Shown: positions 12,990-25,559 of the stretch, in pieces | How the letters are laid out: each line of letters starts with the position of its first letter | How positions within the stretch are numbered: position 1 is the stretch's first letter | NCBI GenBank assembly: GCA_027186245.1 | Contig: CP114498.1 | Span: forward strand, 6,083,501-6,147,500 | Direction: 5' to 3' | DNA length: 64,000 nucleotides | Origin: Coriaria nepalensis | Taxonomy: Eukaryota > Streptophyta > Magnoliopsida > Cucurbitales > Coriariaceae | The notes under the pieces: generated by a model | Told to the model about the DNA's origin: nothing | What the model saw: the letters and a program-made list of their open reading frames with translations, nothing else | The model's database searches: none | Translations under genes and position numbers: made by a program

Positions 12990-14153
12990 AGCAATAAGAA
13001 TTGTCTCAATATCCGAACCGACATCTAAATTGGCCAATAATAACTCGGCTAACCAAACGCTTGCACTCCTCCCGTTTTGGCCAGACCTAGTTGAACTAAG
13101 AATTAAAAAGATGCCATGATATGCCACATCAGCAGTAATACCTTATAACTGCCATAATAGCTATCGAGAGGAAATATTCTGCCTTGCAAATGAAGAATAC
13201 CTCAACGGCTGAATAGAAGAACTAGACAAATGCCCGATTAAATAACTTAAACCTCAATTAAAGATTCACTTCTAGTAAGGTGTCAAGACTACTAAAGAGA
13301 TGAGAAGTTAGCATCTTCTCAAAGAACCTCCTGTGACTATATCTATAACAAATGATCACTATATCTTGTCAATATCTCGACTCATCTTAGGGAATTATTT
13401 GACTGTTAAATCCCAATAGACAAACCATATGAACTTTTATATCTTTAAGGAACATTGACAATGTATTATAGATACTCTTTTCATACCATATTACTCTGGA
13501 AAGATTCTTTATTTGATAAATAATTTAATTCATATGACCTATTTCCAAATATGGGTGCGATGGATTCCATCTTGATCACTCAAAGCCTTCATGTACAATA
13601 TTTCATACCAAACGATTCGCCCTGTGTTCACCCGTAGTAGGGCTTGTTGGAATGATATCAAATCATAAAAATCGGAACATAAGATACTATGATAATCTCA
13701 TGTCTAAGGACCATGTATAATATATTCAATAAATAATTCTCATTAACTAGTATTAATAACAATTTAAAATTATCTTAATCTCTATTAAGTACTCACATAA
13801 TTATCATGATATTCCACTAACACTAATGGTCATAAAAACAGCCACCCTAAAAACTTTAGGTGATGAACTATTATGATTATTTAGTCAGATAATTAATTTC
13901 CATTATTGAGATCTTATAACAACGAACAATTCATTTTTTTAAGTTTTAAGCAACTTGAGTCTCAATTATTATGATATTTATCATAATCTTCTAGTGCATA
14001 ACTTAAGATACCAGGCTTTATCATGATATTCAAATATAAAATATAAGATATTAATTCCAAGAAAATTAAGAAATATAATAAATAATAAATGACTTTCATA
14101 ATGATAATTAATAATAATATTTAATGTCTTACCAATATCTACATAAAGATAGT
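12990..14153. other. AT-rich stretch without recognisable genes
   Basis: No open frame with a recognisable domain. Phrases such as repeated 'tcatgatattc' and the general texture look like decayed retroelement DNA, but I cannot name a family. Confidence 0.3.
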
Positions 14154-14303
14154 ACCACATAAAGTTATTTTCTCTATCGGGTCAAAACCCAATTGGCACC
14201 ACATAACGTTATTTTCTCTATCGGGTCAAAACCCAATTTGCTTGACATGTATATACTTTCATTCTCCTAAATGATGTGCCCTATCAGGTCAAACCCCGAT
14301 TGG
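14154..14303. repeat. 44-bp tandem repeat, two good copies and a weak third
   Basis: The unit starting ACCACATAA and containing TCTATCGGGTCAAAACCCAA occurs at 14154-14197 and 14198-14241 almost unchanged. A weaker copy around 14273-14303 has CTATCAGGTCAAACCCCGAT. Confidence 0.8.
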
Positions 14304-14394
14304 TCTTGATCACTTAAATATTACTCTCAAATGATGTGCCTTAATGTTATAGTAGGACTTCATCAATGGTTGATTTTAAGTCCATACCTATTTG

Positions 14395-15060
14395 TGTTAG
14401 TTATGATGAGTTGATAAAACGTATTCAAGTGGTACCATGGTATATCAAGAAGGTTTAAATTGCAAATTGCAAATTAGATAGGTAGTGTGAGACTTTAGAA
14501 AGTAAGGGTTTTAAAATTAGCCGTTGAAAAATAGATTATTTCGCCTATAATTTTGGTACTAAAGCTCAAAGTAGGGGTAACCCAATCGAGATTGACGATA
14601 TGGAGGTCCCAAAGTGTGAAGATTTTCTCTTTTTAAGATCTATTATCGAAAAGACTGGGGACATTCGAGAGGATATATAGGCTACATGATTAAAGTAAAT
14701 TGGATGAAATAGATGATGCATCAGAAGTCTTATGTAATAGAAAGATGTTTGCGAGATTTAAAGAAAAGTGTTACAAGACGATCGTTTGACCAGTTATGCT
14801 CTACGGTTCGAAGTGCTAGGCCACTATGAGACAACATATGCATAAAATGACAATAGCAAATATATGTATGTTAAGATAGATGTGTAGTAAAACATGAAAG
14901 GATATAATTAGAAATGAAAAGATTAAGAATTACCAAAGTATAGTCTCTATAGAGGATAAGATTAGAAAGAGACACTTAATATAGTTTGGTCATATGCAGA
15001 GACGACAAAACTCAGCTCCGGTTTGACAAAGTTTGGATTGGCAGGTAAGTAGAGGGTATA
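14395..15060 (+). pseudogene. LINE reverse transcriptase relic (C-terminal part)
   Basis: Frame-broken text fits the C-terminal part of a common plant non-LTR reverse transcriptase. It includes GDIREDI (cf. 'gg.eeDv..RI..gw.KWr'), then KQHMHKM-like and YGS-like words around 14790-14850 (cf. 'YG.EcWa.kk.h..km'). After that come RNEKIKN and FGHMQRR (about 14880-15005; cf. 'RW.GHv.RR'). Several stops and frameshifts are present. No catalytic YADD box lies in the surviving part. Confidence 0.55.
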
Positions 15061-16090
15061 AATAGAAGGATAGATCATTGAAAATGTGCATGAAAGTGGT
15101 AAAAGTGATAATATGTGGGAAGATTCCATAATCTGGAGAACAAATTTCCATATAATCGATCCCGAAAATAATAATAATAGACTTTGATGATGATGATGAT
15201 ATTTTTTCATCTCCCTTCTCTAGCTTTTGTTTCTTTTTTTCTTGGAGGTTTCGGTTATGTCCCCTTCATTTGTTTCCTTCTCATTTATATTATCCATATT
15301 TTTGTGTTGTTCCCTCTACTACTTATGGTTATGCTAAGGGTGGAGTTATTAGTATCATTTATTTAAAGAAAAAAGAGACTCAAGGATGTAAAAGGTCTTT
15401 AATCAGAAGTTTTTGGATTGCAATGGCAAAATACTAGTAAGTTGATAGTACCAGTTATTTTGTCATGAATTACAAATTTTCTTATTTCTAATTACTGTCT
15501 TCTTTATATACCCTTCTTTATTTATTTATTTTTATGTAGATGACAATGCCAATTCTCTAGGGACCAATAATTGGACGGAAATTCGATGGATCATGGGTAC
15601 TAAATGTATGTATGGGTACTTGGATATGCTTTCTTTTTTTTGTCATCCTGGTCATAATTGCTGTTATGAAAGTGTACTTGAATATGAATTTATTTTGTTT
15701 GTTTGTTTGTTTATCATGTCTGTTGTTATGGAAGTGTACTTGAAATGAATTTCTTTTATTATTTGGTTATCATGAATATTGACATGGAAGTGTACGTTGA
15801 TACGAATGTTAGTTGATAATGTTCCCTTTTTATTGATCTTTCAGTACTTTAGATTCATCAATTTAGTTGCATATGCTTCAATAGACAGCCCAAATATTTC
15901 AGGTTTCAAAAATACAAAAAAGGGGAGCCTATATATAAAAATTGGAGGTAGAAGAGGGGGTGCCGCAAAAAAAATAGCAGTACCTTTTACTTGCAAGCAA
16001 AAGAACAGTTCCCGTTAATTATAAGTTGGATCAAAAAGTGGGAAAAGTGCAGTCAAATTAGTTGTACAATTGAACAGCATGTAAGTTACA
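15061..16090. other. Spacer without supported genes
   Basis: Open frames at 15184-15366 and 15779-16018 have low-complexity or featureless translations. Nothing further is seen. Confidence 0.3.
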
Positions 16091-16094
16091 AACC

Positions 16095-16340
16095 CATCAG
16101 AAATTTAGCGTAAAAATTTAGTGACATATTAACGGCGAAACATGCCACTAAATTTTACTGCACCACTGGCCCCACGAAAGAATACCATTAAAACAAATAT
16201 TTTTCACGGCGCAACGATGTGCCGTTAAATTTCAGATAGCGGTATACCAGTGTCGGGACTTGACTGTGCCGCTAATGAAGATTAGCGGTATTTATTTTTC
16301 AATCATCGACATTGCTTAGAACCGCTAACAAAAATAGTAC
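16095..16340. mobile_element. CACTA-like subterminal repeat tract (fragment)
   Basis: Short inverted and direct motifs such as ATTAGCGGTA, TGCCGCTAA, TGCCGTTAAATTT and TTTAGTGACAT recur within about 240 bases. This is typical of subterminal regions of CACTA-type DNA transposons. No transposase or terminal CACTA pair was found, so the family assignment is tentative. Confidence 0.35.
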
Positions 16341-17084
16341 TGTTATCATTTCGTCACTGATATTTTACCTAATTCCATTGCAAAGACTTTGTTCCTTTAG
16401 ATTCCACAGTCAATGTCCCTGAGCAATTTTTAAGTCGTGCTTTAGAATTATCTCATATTCAAAAAATTCACTTATTTCCATCACATCCCGAGATGAGATT
16501 GCTTATTAATTAATAATATGAAAACGATCATATCATAAATATTTTTGTAATAATTAGGTAACCCATAATATATCATGTTGTTTGTGTTCACAAGATGAGA
16601 ATGCATGCTTTTTAATAATATGAATGAGATTTGATGTCATGTGCATCGGTTATCTTATAAGACAAACTGACGTAAATGAAGCTTTCTAATATCAAATCGA
16701 CTCATTTATAGCGTACAAATCTAACAAAAATATATATACTTTGAAAACAACATAATCTTTCCGACAAGCCGGTAGCCATTGTAAGAACTAGCAGGAAAAG
16801 AGAAAGAACATTAATGACAAAAGAGAGGAAAAAGAAATCAAATTCTTATATTAACTACTTGAGATCGAAAAACTGTCTCGGAAGATGGATTCGCAACTTC
16901 TTATAGAAGTTTGTAAACTAATCTAGCTATAATGTGCAATTAATATACTAATCTTTATATATACGTATTACAAGTTGATGTTCTAACTCTACAAATGGCC
17001 AAAAGTTGTATGAAGATCAGAAGACTTCCACCACCGTAAAAAAATAAGGCTAAAATCTATGACCTTTGAGAGACTCTACCATGT
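16341..17084. other. 3' flank of the lipase gene
   Basis: AT-rich and without recognisable coding sequence. It must contain the lipase 3' UTR, but no clear polyadenylation signal stands out. Confidence 0.3.
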
Positions 17085-18425
17085 TCACCATATTGCTTGA
17101 ACCAGTACCTCTAATGGAAACATATTAATGTTTTGGGCACTAGACAGTATGTACTCTCTAGCCATGTCGAAAAAATCTAAACCATCTATTCGGACTTGAT
17201 CTTGAACCGGCGTTTTTGGATGCTTGAGTAGGCTTATGTACGTTCCCAGGTCATGTACACATGTAGGGTTTTGCATGTTGAAAAAGTCGAGAACTAATTC
17301 AACACCAACATGTGCATAACATGAGCAACTCCATGGAAATTCATATCTTCCACCAAAAACCGTAAAATTTTCATTGAACATAACTCCAGGCATCTTCGTA
17401 ATCGGATCGTTCACGTTCACTACTCTCAAGACCTTAACACCCAATTCCTCACACCTTTGCTTGAAGCCTGAATTTCCAACTCTTGGTCCTCCAAACGAGA
17501 ATACAGTAAGCGGTATTACTTGCTCTTTGTTCCTTTTATTCAATCCGAGCTCAGCAATATCATAAGCAAGAAGAAGAGCCAAAGCACTCCCCATACTATG
17601 ACCAGCTACGGTTATGCTTAGCTCTTCACCTTTGTACATGTTAATTAGCCTTGAAACTTCCGAAAGAAGCTGTTCACGGCAACTTTCTAGCCCGAACTTG
17701 CTACTACTTTCGTCCGAAGTGTACAAGCTTAAAAATCCGGACTCAACTTTTACATTAGGCCTCGGATTATGAGGGTCAAGCCGAGCAGGAGTCAGTGAGC
17801 TCATTAGGTTTGCTATCCATTCCGGGTTTGTGACGGTTCCCCGAAAAGTTATTAGCACGTCTCTACGGCCAAGTTTTTTTATGGATTCATCGGCTGAAAC
17901 AGCGACATATCCAACCCAACGGCCGCAATTATTAGAGGGTTGATTTTGGATCGGAATATTGATATCGGGTGTTGCATAGATGTACTTTGTGACTTCGTAA
18001 CCAGAATTTACCATACCAACTTCCTGTAACAAGCTCTTCTTGCCGAATTTGCAGTTCAAGTAGCGCTTGGAATTAGGGTCAAGATCAAAAGCCTTGTAAC
18101 AAGCGGTGACGAATTCACCATATCGAATGATCTCCTTGCGAAGAAGCGGGTGTAATGGTTCGACAAGATCTTCCCAGTTATTGGAACCTTGGATTTGTCT
18201 CCAAATTTGAGACAGATAGGAACTTGTTCGAATAGTGGCGTTTGCTATCGCCGCTGTTGGAGATATTACAGAAGCAGAAAATGATTTAGCTGGTGAAGAA
18301 GTTATGTCCATTTTCTTGGGCAATAAAACGTGGCCAAAAGAATGAGACTGAATTAGTCTAACATTTTCTGAGAATGTTATGTGCTTGTTTGTACTTGGAT
18401 TAGGCATAAAAGCTGTACACGCCAT
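17085..18425 (-). CDS. Chloroplast phospholipase A1, DAD1 family (PLA1-Ialpha2-like)
   Basis: An intronless 446-aa lipase_3 protein. Residues 1-60 are Ser/Thr-rich with few acidic residues, fitting a chloroplast transit peptide. The catalytic domain follows: [19 protein letters not shown] (75-93), [20 protein letters not shown] (101-120), [12 protein letters not shown] (192-203), and the nucleophile elbow GHSMG (275-279, Ser277). The likely triad Asp340 lies in NDPITK and His391 in CVHDLGTY. The [13 protein letters not shown] stretch (365-377) is, from memory, shared with Arabidopsis PLA1-Ialpha2. Family members hydrolyse the sn-1 acyl chain of phospholipids or galactolipids, and DAD1 itself releases linolenate for jasmonate synthesis. 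Substrate and role here are inferred. The start Met fits the TATA box about 100 bases upstream. Length agrees with the class I family, and all catalytic residues are present. Confidence 0.93.
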   Translation of the reverse strand: MACTAFMPNPSTNKHITFSENVRLIQSHSFGHVLLPKKMDITSSPAKSFSASVISPTAAIANATIRTSSYLSQIWRQIQGSNNWEDLVEPLHPLLRKEIIRYGEFVTACYKAFDLDPNSKRYLNCKFGKKSLLQEVGMVNSGYEVTKYIYATPDINIPIQNQPSNNCGRWVGYVAVSADESIKKLGRRDVLITFRGTVTNPEWIANLMSSLTPARLDPHNPRPNVKVESGFLSLYTSDESSSKFGLESCREQLLSEVSRLINMYKGEELSITVAGHSMGSALALLLAYDIAELGLNKRNKEQVIPLTVFSFGGPRVGNSGFKQRCEELGVKVLRVVNVNDPITKMPGVMFNENFTVFGGRYEFPWSCSCYAHVGVELVLDFFNMQNPTCVHDLGTYISLLKHPKTPVQDQVRIDGLDFFDMAREYILSSAQNINMFPLEVLVQAIW

Positions 18426-18465
18426 TGTGGATAAAGCTTAAGAGAGAGGAGAAGAGCGAGAGGGG

Positions 18466-18486
18466 GAGAGAGAGAGAGAGAGAGAG
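18466..18486. repeat. GA (CT) microsatellite in the lipase 5' UTR
   Basis: An (AG)n run of about 21 bases, read as a CT-run in the lipase transcript, lies between the TATA box and the start codon. CT-rich leaders are common in plant genes. Confidence 0.85.
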
Positions 18487-18526
18487 TGGCCTGATCAGTT
18501 TTTGGTCAGAGAATATTGAAGTGAGG

Positions 18527-18534
18527 TATTTATA
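18527..18534 (-). promoter_or_regulatory. TATA box of the lipase gene
   Basis: TATAAATA on the minus strand, about 102 bases upstream of the lipase start codon. This leaves a leader of roughly 70 bases. Confidence 0.65.
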
Positions 18535-18539
18535 AAGAG

Positions 18540-20365
18540 AGAAAGATATGCGTGGTTTGAAGTACTCGCCGCGGCTGAGGAAAAAGTGAAAGGCATATGT
18601 TTGGCAAGGAGTTTGACTGAAATATTAGAAAAGTGAAGAATTAATAAAAGGGGATTATTTTATTTGGTCGGTTGCAAATCTGGTCGCAAGTATAGTTCTA
18701 TGTTGCGGATGTTGAAAAGATCGGGAAAAAGGACATATAATTAATAATTGGTCCCAAATACCTTGAGGTTGACTTTCCAACCCCGTTTTATTTTCATGAA
18801 TGAATTCTCAAAATGTGAAGATAAGAGAGAAATATCGAATCAACCTTCTATTATATTGCTATTTTAGTAATCCAAATGTGAAGCTCATCTCTTTCCTTTT
18901 GGTTTTCTTTTTTTTTTTTGTGTGTGGGTAATTTAAGCAACATCGTGAAAAATGAAATATATTTTATTCTCTCTTTAGATAAAAAAAACCTTTTATTGTC
19001 TTTTATTGTGAAATTGGAATTCTAACCTTTAAATCCCATGAATTTCCGATAATATCTAATTAGTAGATAAATAAAGTCTAACTAATTAATTATAAAATAA
19101 TATAATTTTATTAAATAATTAAAACTCATATAAATATCATAAGAAAAAAATAATAATATGGGTATATATATTAAAATTCATAAGTATTTAAAATATATTT
19201 ATATATATATATAAAGTTAGTTGATAGTATAATCTTTCACCGACTCATTAGCACAGGTGAAATGTACTACGTCATTTAAAACTTGATATATGGAATTACT
19301 TTTTTACATTGAGATATTGAGAAATTGAAAAATATTTTAATTATATCTAGTTTTCTCAATTTTCCAATATACTTTTCTAATCTAAGACATTGAGAAATTG
19401 AAAATTATTTTGATTCTGTTCTGTTTCCCAATTTTTTAATATACACTCTGACTACTTAAGATATTAGGAAATTGGAAATTTTTTTAATTATATTCTCTTT
19501 TTAAATTTTCCAATGTCCTCTCTATACGGACACATTTGGAAATTAGGAAACACGAACTCTATTTCCTTCAACTTTTTTTTTCTTAGATTTTTCATATTTT
19601 ACTTTTTTTTTTTTTTTTTTCATTTTTTAACATTTTTTCACTTACGGATTAATTTTAAATATCTATTATAATCACTAATTGAACGGAACGACTCCGAAAA
19701 TATATGATTACACATCAAATTTTCATAAAAAGTGAAAAAATGTGGATATAAACCTTACCCTAAAGCCAAAGTTTGTTCTATCTTAAAGCTCTCCACATTC
19801 GATTATGAACTTAGAAGATGAATCTTTTCAAAATTTAAAGTTGATATGAACGAAACATGATGAGAAAGTGAAGGTAAATCGCCTCCCTTGAAGAAATACC
19901 ATTTATAGAGCAAAAACTTATCGTTGGTTAGCTTAGTAGTGATGAGGGAAAACTTAGCTTTTCACTCAATGTTTGAGTGACATTGAAGCAACTCACCTAT
20001 CACCCTTCTCAAATTTTTCAAAGGTAACTTTGTCTATCCTTATTTACTTTTTTTTCTTTTTTCAATATTACATTAGGCTAGTATCACAAATATAAAATAA
20101 AATTAGGCTTAATTTATAATTTTTTTTTAATCATTTTAGGTGTTAAAACTAAAGGGCCCATGATTAAATTTATAGGTTTGATACTAACAAATATTAGTGA
20201 TTATTAAGTTTTATAGTTTTAATTTAAGAAAATAACCCATCACTAACGAGTTTATGCCTAATCGAACCCGAAGTTTTGGCCGATTTCTAAGATATTTGGG
20301 TAGGCTACGGGTGAAGATTTCAAAAACTGGTCATATTTGAGTTGGTCATGAAAATGTCCAAACCC
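18540..20365. other. AT-rich spacer upstream of the lipase
   Basis: At 19300-19540 phrases like 'ttgagaaattgaaaattatttt' and 'tattctc-ttttt-caatttttcaat' recur three or four times, forming a degenerate repeat. No coding sequence is recognisable. Confidence 0.35.
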
Positions 20366-20396
20366 GGGCCACCTTACCAACGCACACCTCTAGTCT
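20290..20396. mobile_element. hAT-like terminal fragment
   Basis: The end AACCCGGGCCACC...CACACCTCTAG reads on the other strand as CTAGAGGTGTGCG...GGCCCGGGTT. This is the start and GGCCCGGG subterminal motif of plant hAT elements. No partner end is confirmed. Confidence 0.35.
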
Positions 20397-22690
20397 CCTA
20401 TCCGCGGAATTGTTAGAATCAAATCAAACAATTGAATGGGTAAACTATCTCATTCTCAATTCCGAGAAAACACAAATTTTAACTCAAATTGAATTATTTT
20501 ACCTCTTGTGCCAGTGATTAGTGAAATGATAACTTAAAACGTGGTGAACTTATTAGTTAATAATTATATCATTGGACTTCTTTCTTTTATTATTTTTCCT
20601 TTTAGACTGAGATCAAGATCAACAAAAAATATACCCATATCCTTTCCAATTTGAAGAGAGACAATCAATCGTAAAGTGGCCACAAAATGACCAATTTGCC
20701 ATTTAATTTTATCGGTTTTTTTTTTTTTTCAATTTTCTTTGTTTACTACTAATAGTTATGATATTAATTCCCATGCAGGCTTCTCTTTCTAAGTTTGGAT
20801 TTTGAATGCTAAAAAATGGAAATTGAAAAGATAAATCTGTAGCTTGCATGAATTAATTAGAGCCAATCTCTAGATTTGAATTGAGGGGTCAGATTTTATG
20901 GTGCTCAGATTCTCTAGCACCCATGCAATCTGGGTAATTTGGACTGTCCATGCAAATCCGATAGACTTAGGTGTGACATGTCGTCGAAAGAAGAAACATC
21001 CGGGTCATTGGGTTAAATTCGGTAACCCAAGTATTAATCCCCCTCTCTCCCTTTCTTTTTCTTTATTTCGCCCCCCTCCATTAATGCACACTGAGACCTC
21101 CATTAATGCCATCTGAAGCTATCAAACACTTGTTCAAAGCTTAGAATATTCATTCTTAACCTCCATCAACGAACCCATTTGAGCTCACGAACTATTAGAA
21201 GTCAGAATCTCTATTCAAAACAAACCCAGTGCATTTTAAAAATCACGAGGATTCAAACTCATGGGAATTCAAAGGAAGACAAAAAAAAAAGGAAGATGAT
21301 CATTCAATCTCGGTTGAACGAGAAGCTAAGAGGTTGAAAGCGACGCCATAATCAATGTCGGAAAGGACCTATGAAGGGTCCTTTAGGTCATAGAGTTTAC
21401 TCTACAGGCTGAAGGGCCTCCACATGTGAAGAGTTCTTCGACTCGTATTGTTTACTCTACAAATTGATGATGCCTTATGAAGGGGTCTTCGACTCATAAA
21501 GTAAACTAGCAATTATACTAGTGTACCCTACGGACCGAAGTCTACTTCACAGGTCGAGGCTTTCCGACTCGTAAAGCACATGGTTTTTTTGGTTAATTTT
21601 AAAGTTTTTTTTTATATTTATTAGTGTAAATATTTGTGTATACTAACATCATCATTGCATGATGACCTAGAAATAAAGCTATCGAAAACCCGGACCAAGC
21701 ATTTCAATAAGTTCACCTCAACAATATTAAAATACAAGAAGCTTCCAGAAACATGGCCAACAATCGATGAATATGCCAATCAATTTGTGGAAAAATGACC
21801 CATTTCAACATGAACATTGGTAATTGTGAACACGAATCAGGTGCCTATATTGAACCTACTCAAAAAGATGACGGAGTAGGATTTAAAGAGCATGCTACAA
21901 CTATTCGGGGAGACAAACGCTTGAAGAGCGAAGTCGAACTAAGAAAGTAATACACAACAGACGGAAAGCCAGTCGTGAGTCATCATCTCAATGAAGCGAA
22001 GGTTCGTCATCCCATGCGATCAGTCATGAGCTTCGATTAGAAGACGAGCCTGAGCTACTTATTTATTTATTTAAGTAAGTAAATTTTTATTTATTTATTT
22101 ATTTTTTCAAATGAATACATTTTGTCACAATTGTCAACAATTGGGGAACAGGGCAACACCTTGAATATCCACTATCTGACCACATAAGTGGGGTGATATC
22201 CAAACTCACATATGAAACTGAGTGGGAGCATGAATGTTCACTATGACTCCAATCCCTACTCACAACCGAGATAATATGAGAGTTAAAATATCTACTTTTT
22301 AAGGTTATAGAGTAGGCAATATATTTTCATGTAGTATTTAATTTATGTTCTCAGTAATTTATATGTTTTTATATACTGTTTTAATTTATTTTTTACATTT
22401 GTTATATTGTTATTAAATTATATTCTCCGAATTAGTTGTGTTTTAATTAAATATCTCTTATTATCTTGCGTAGTATCACTAAAATTAATATAAAGCTCCA
22501 AAATTACCTAAACCCTAAATTTCCCATAAATCCTAAGTTTACCCTAATCCCAATATTACTATAAATCCTAAATTTATTCTCTAATTTTACCCGAAATCCC
22601 AAAACTATCCTAAAATATAAATTTAACCCAAAGCCCTAAATTAAACCTAACATCCCAAAACTATCAAAAATTATATAAAAAGAAGAAGAA
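20397..22690. other. Unassigned spacer with weak repeat structure
   Basis: Between 21330 and 21580 the words CGACTCGTAAAG, GTTTACTCTACA and GAAGGGTC recur in a degenerate pattern. At 22070-22110 a TTTATTTATTTA tract occurs. The 20898-21116 open frame has no domain. A decayed retroelement is possible but cannot be shown. Confidence 0.3.
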
Positions 22691-23120
22691 TGGAGGAAAT
22701 GCCAAGGGCATGTGGGGAAGAGAAAGGAAGAGGAGAAGATGAAAAAGACAAAAAGAAAAAGAATAAGTAAAAAGAAAGAACTGGGGAGGGGACGAAACAA
22801 AGAAAAGAAAATAGTGGGGAAAAAAGAAAAAAATTTAATACGTGGGTCATAGGGTTTGACTCGGTCACCCACATATTTTTTTCTTAAGCGATGTGATTTT
22901 CTCAAGTTTCTTAGACCTGTGTAAATGGCTCATATTACTCAGAATGCATGGGTGTCATGCAATTTGAGAGGGGGGAGAGAAAAAGAAAAAGAAAAAGAAG
23001 AGGATAAAAAAGACAAAAAGAAAAAGTAAAAAGAAAGAATCGAGGACCAAGGGGAAGGGGAGGGGGACGGGGGACGAAAAAAAGAAAAGAAAACAGTGAG
23101 AAAAAAAGAACGTCAACTTT
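22680..23120. repeat. Duplicated polypurine blocks
   Basis: Two purine-rich blocks, about 22680-22835 and 22965-23110, share the order AAAAAGACAAAAAGAAAAAG, TAAAAAGAAAGAA, GGGGAGGGG-GACGAAA and AGAAAAGAAAACAGTG (one base differs in the first copy). They look like a tandem duplication about 290 bases apart. Minus-strand frames here are strings of Phe, Leu and Ser from the T/C-rich strand and not genes. Confidence 0.75.
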
Positions 23121-23164
23121 TCATTGTAGTTAGCCTGTAATGACCATTCTTCTTTTAAGACCAA

Positions 23165-24375
23165 GATCTAAGATATCACTACACCCTTCTTCTTTCACGA
23201 AAAATCAGACTACAATAGCGGGTGGCAAGTACATAATCATATACGTATTGATTAACTTAAGCACATACAAGTACATAATTTTATATGAATTTTATCTCAT
23301 CCTCTCTTTCATATTGATCCAAATTAATAACAAAGCAAAGGGAAGTTGAAAACCACACGTGGATGTAGTTGACATGACACGGTTTTAGGTGTAGTAGGAT
23401 TGACGTTCTAACCCTGTCACGTTAAAATCGGGGGCTTTAATGTACTCCAAAATCCGGACGCGTCATTCCCATAAAAGGGGAGTTAGAAGCCGAGTACTTA
23501 GAGCTAAGCCTCGGACACATAATAATAATTTCATTTAAAATCTATCACTACATCCTCTAATGTCCGCCGTCTCTTGGGTTTTACCAACGTTTGACGGCAA
23601 GTTTCATTACTGTCTAAAATCTAAATAAAATTACCGTCCAAACATAAAGAAGCAGAAGTTAAAAAAGATGAGTCAATTGTCAGATCCCTGAAGCGCTGTC
23701 TCTGCACGTATGTCCCACTTCTCACTGGCATGTACGCAGCATGTATGTCCCACGTATCGACACTAGAAGGAGATCAAAATCTGATCGAAAATTCCAAACT
23801 TGTCTATGATGATTTCATACTTGTCACTTCAATCAAGAGTATAAGTAAACTATGAATTGTTTTCCTTTTTTTTCAATTCCAATAGTCATCATTCAAAGCA
23901 TAAAATAGTCACTTTTTCATATTATAATTGGTTGAAAATGCTCCAATTTTTTTGAAAAATATTAAGTACCCACGAACGAAGATGGACTCCGTGTAAGAAC
24001 ATAAGTGTTAGGTTTAAGTTTCCATTCCGGTATTTACTTTTGTACAATAGACTAAAAATTTAGTTTGATTCCGCAGCATTTATTTAGAGCCATAAAATTT
24101 GGCTCAAAAACAAAATTAAATTTTGAACCATAAAAATTAATTGAAACATATTTGTTTAAATATAAATTTCGTTCTATATAGACTCAATAAATCTAATTAA
24201 AATATGGCTTGAAATAAATTTTAGAATAATGCATTTTATATTGAAAATATTCGTAATACCAATATTTGATATGCATTATTATTGAGTCACTTTTCTATGG
24301 GTTTAAGTTTTTTGATAATCGATAAAAATTAGGAAGATTTCAAGTACGTAACTCACATCATTATCTGATAAGTAA
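23165..24375. other. Spacer without supported genes
   Basis: No recognisable domain or RNA gene. At 23695-23760 the word GTATGTCCCAC occurs twice. Otherwise nothing is seen. Confidence 0.3.
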
Positions 24376-24379
24376 ATGC

Positions 24380-25320
24380 TCTATCTATAGATAATAAAAC
24401 CTAGCCTAACACGGTCAAGGCAATTCTACCAGATAGGATATGTCCAACCTTACTTGCTCGTGTAAGACCAGGTCAAGGCCAAGCAAGCAAGATGAGATTG
24501 AGGTTGAGCCTAGGCGTCAAGGTTGACCAAGGTCAAGCTTAGAGGCCAAGGCCGACCCAAGGGACAAGGATGAGACCGAGCAAAGGGGCCAAGGTTAAGC
24601 CAAGGAGACAAGGTCAACCCAAAGCCAAGCCTAGGGGTCAAGGCTGACCTAAGACCAAGCCGAGAAGGCCGAGCAGAGCAGAGTGAGCCGAAGAGGCCAA
24701 GCTAAGGAAGCCCCTACCCAGTTCGACCATGTCGAATCGAGCAACACATGGGTCCTATCCAATCAGTGCAAATCGAGCAGTGCCTCTACCTAACCCCACC
24801 TAGCAAAGCTAAGCACAAAATTGAATCAACCGAATTAGTTTGATTAGAGTAGCCTCGATCCAATCCATTTAGACTTAACCGAGGTTCGATCAAAGTAGCC
24901 TCGACCTGACAAATACCAAACTTAGAAGATCTTAGTGAGAAAGTCTTGGGAGAAGACTAAGAGGCATCTGAACCATATCCATGTCAAGAGACACCTTGTG
25001 TCCATTACTCGAGGGATTAAAAGATTATAAATGGCTAAGCCATCCATTTTCCCACACTCTATTGGCAACTGAGTAAATGTACCATAAAAGGGGAAATGAA
25101 AAGGCTAAAAGGCAATAATGAATCGAGTAAATACTTCAGGTAATTGAGGTATTATAAATAGCCAATTTGAGAAAGTCTAAGGTACACACAACATTTTCCT
25201 ACATTATGAAATTCCTCTCAAATACTTATTATCCTCTATTCTAATTTGATCATAGGAGGGGGTTTGGCAGATATATCCCGACTGATCCTTTTTCTTGTGT
25301 TTTAGGTGGAGCTGATAATG
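24380..25320 (+). mobile_element. Decayed Ty3/gypsy LTR-like region
   Basis: 24440-24720 is packed with variants of GGTCAAGGCCAAG and GGGGCCAAGGT, an internal repeat. Further on come TATTATAAATAGCC (a TATA-like box near 25151), a transcript-like leader, and near 25280-25310 CCCGACTGATCC...TTTCTTGTGTTTTAGGTGG. That last pattern is familiar from the ends of plant Tat-lineage gypsy LTRs. The orientation agrees with the gag relic just downstream. Borders are approximate. Confidence 0.45.
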
Positions 25321-25559
25321 AGTATACTGTATAGACAAATGTGGCTTAAATAGCTTGATGAAAGTGACATTGGCTCAAACAACCGATAGTGTGCAACCCA
25401 ATTGCCTTATGTTGCTCTACGAATGATGAAAGTGTGTCCCAAATAGTGGAATGAGAGATAGAAGCAAGACTTATACTATTCTTGTCCCAAATGGAGCCTA
25501 TATTATAGGCAGTAGCCACCAAGACTTAAGTTCTAAATGAGCTAGTTGAAGAAGTGGTG

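Noticed and set aside
22636..23164. Hydrophobic Phe/Leu/Ser frames that look like membrane proteins
   Set aside because: They translate the pyrimidine strand of the duplicated polypurine blocks; composition alone explains them.
24440..24720. Repeat tract considered as a CRISPR-like array
   Set aside because: The units are irregular in length and spacing, without unique spacers, in a plant nuclear context; it fits an LTR-internal minisatellite.
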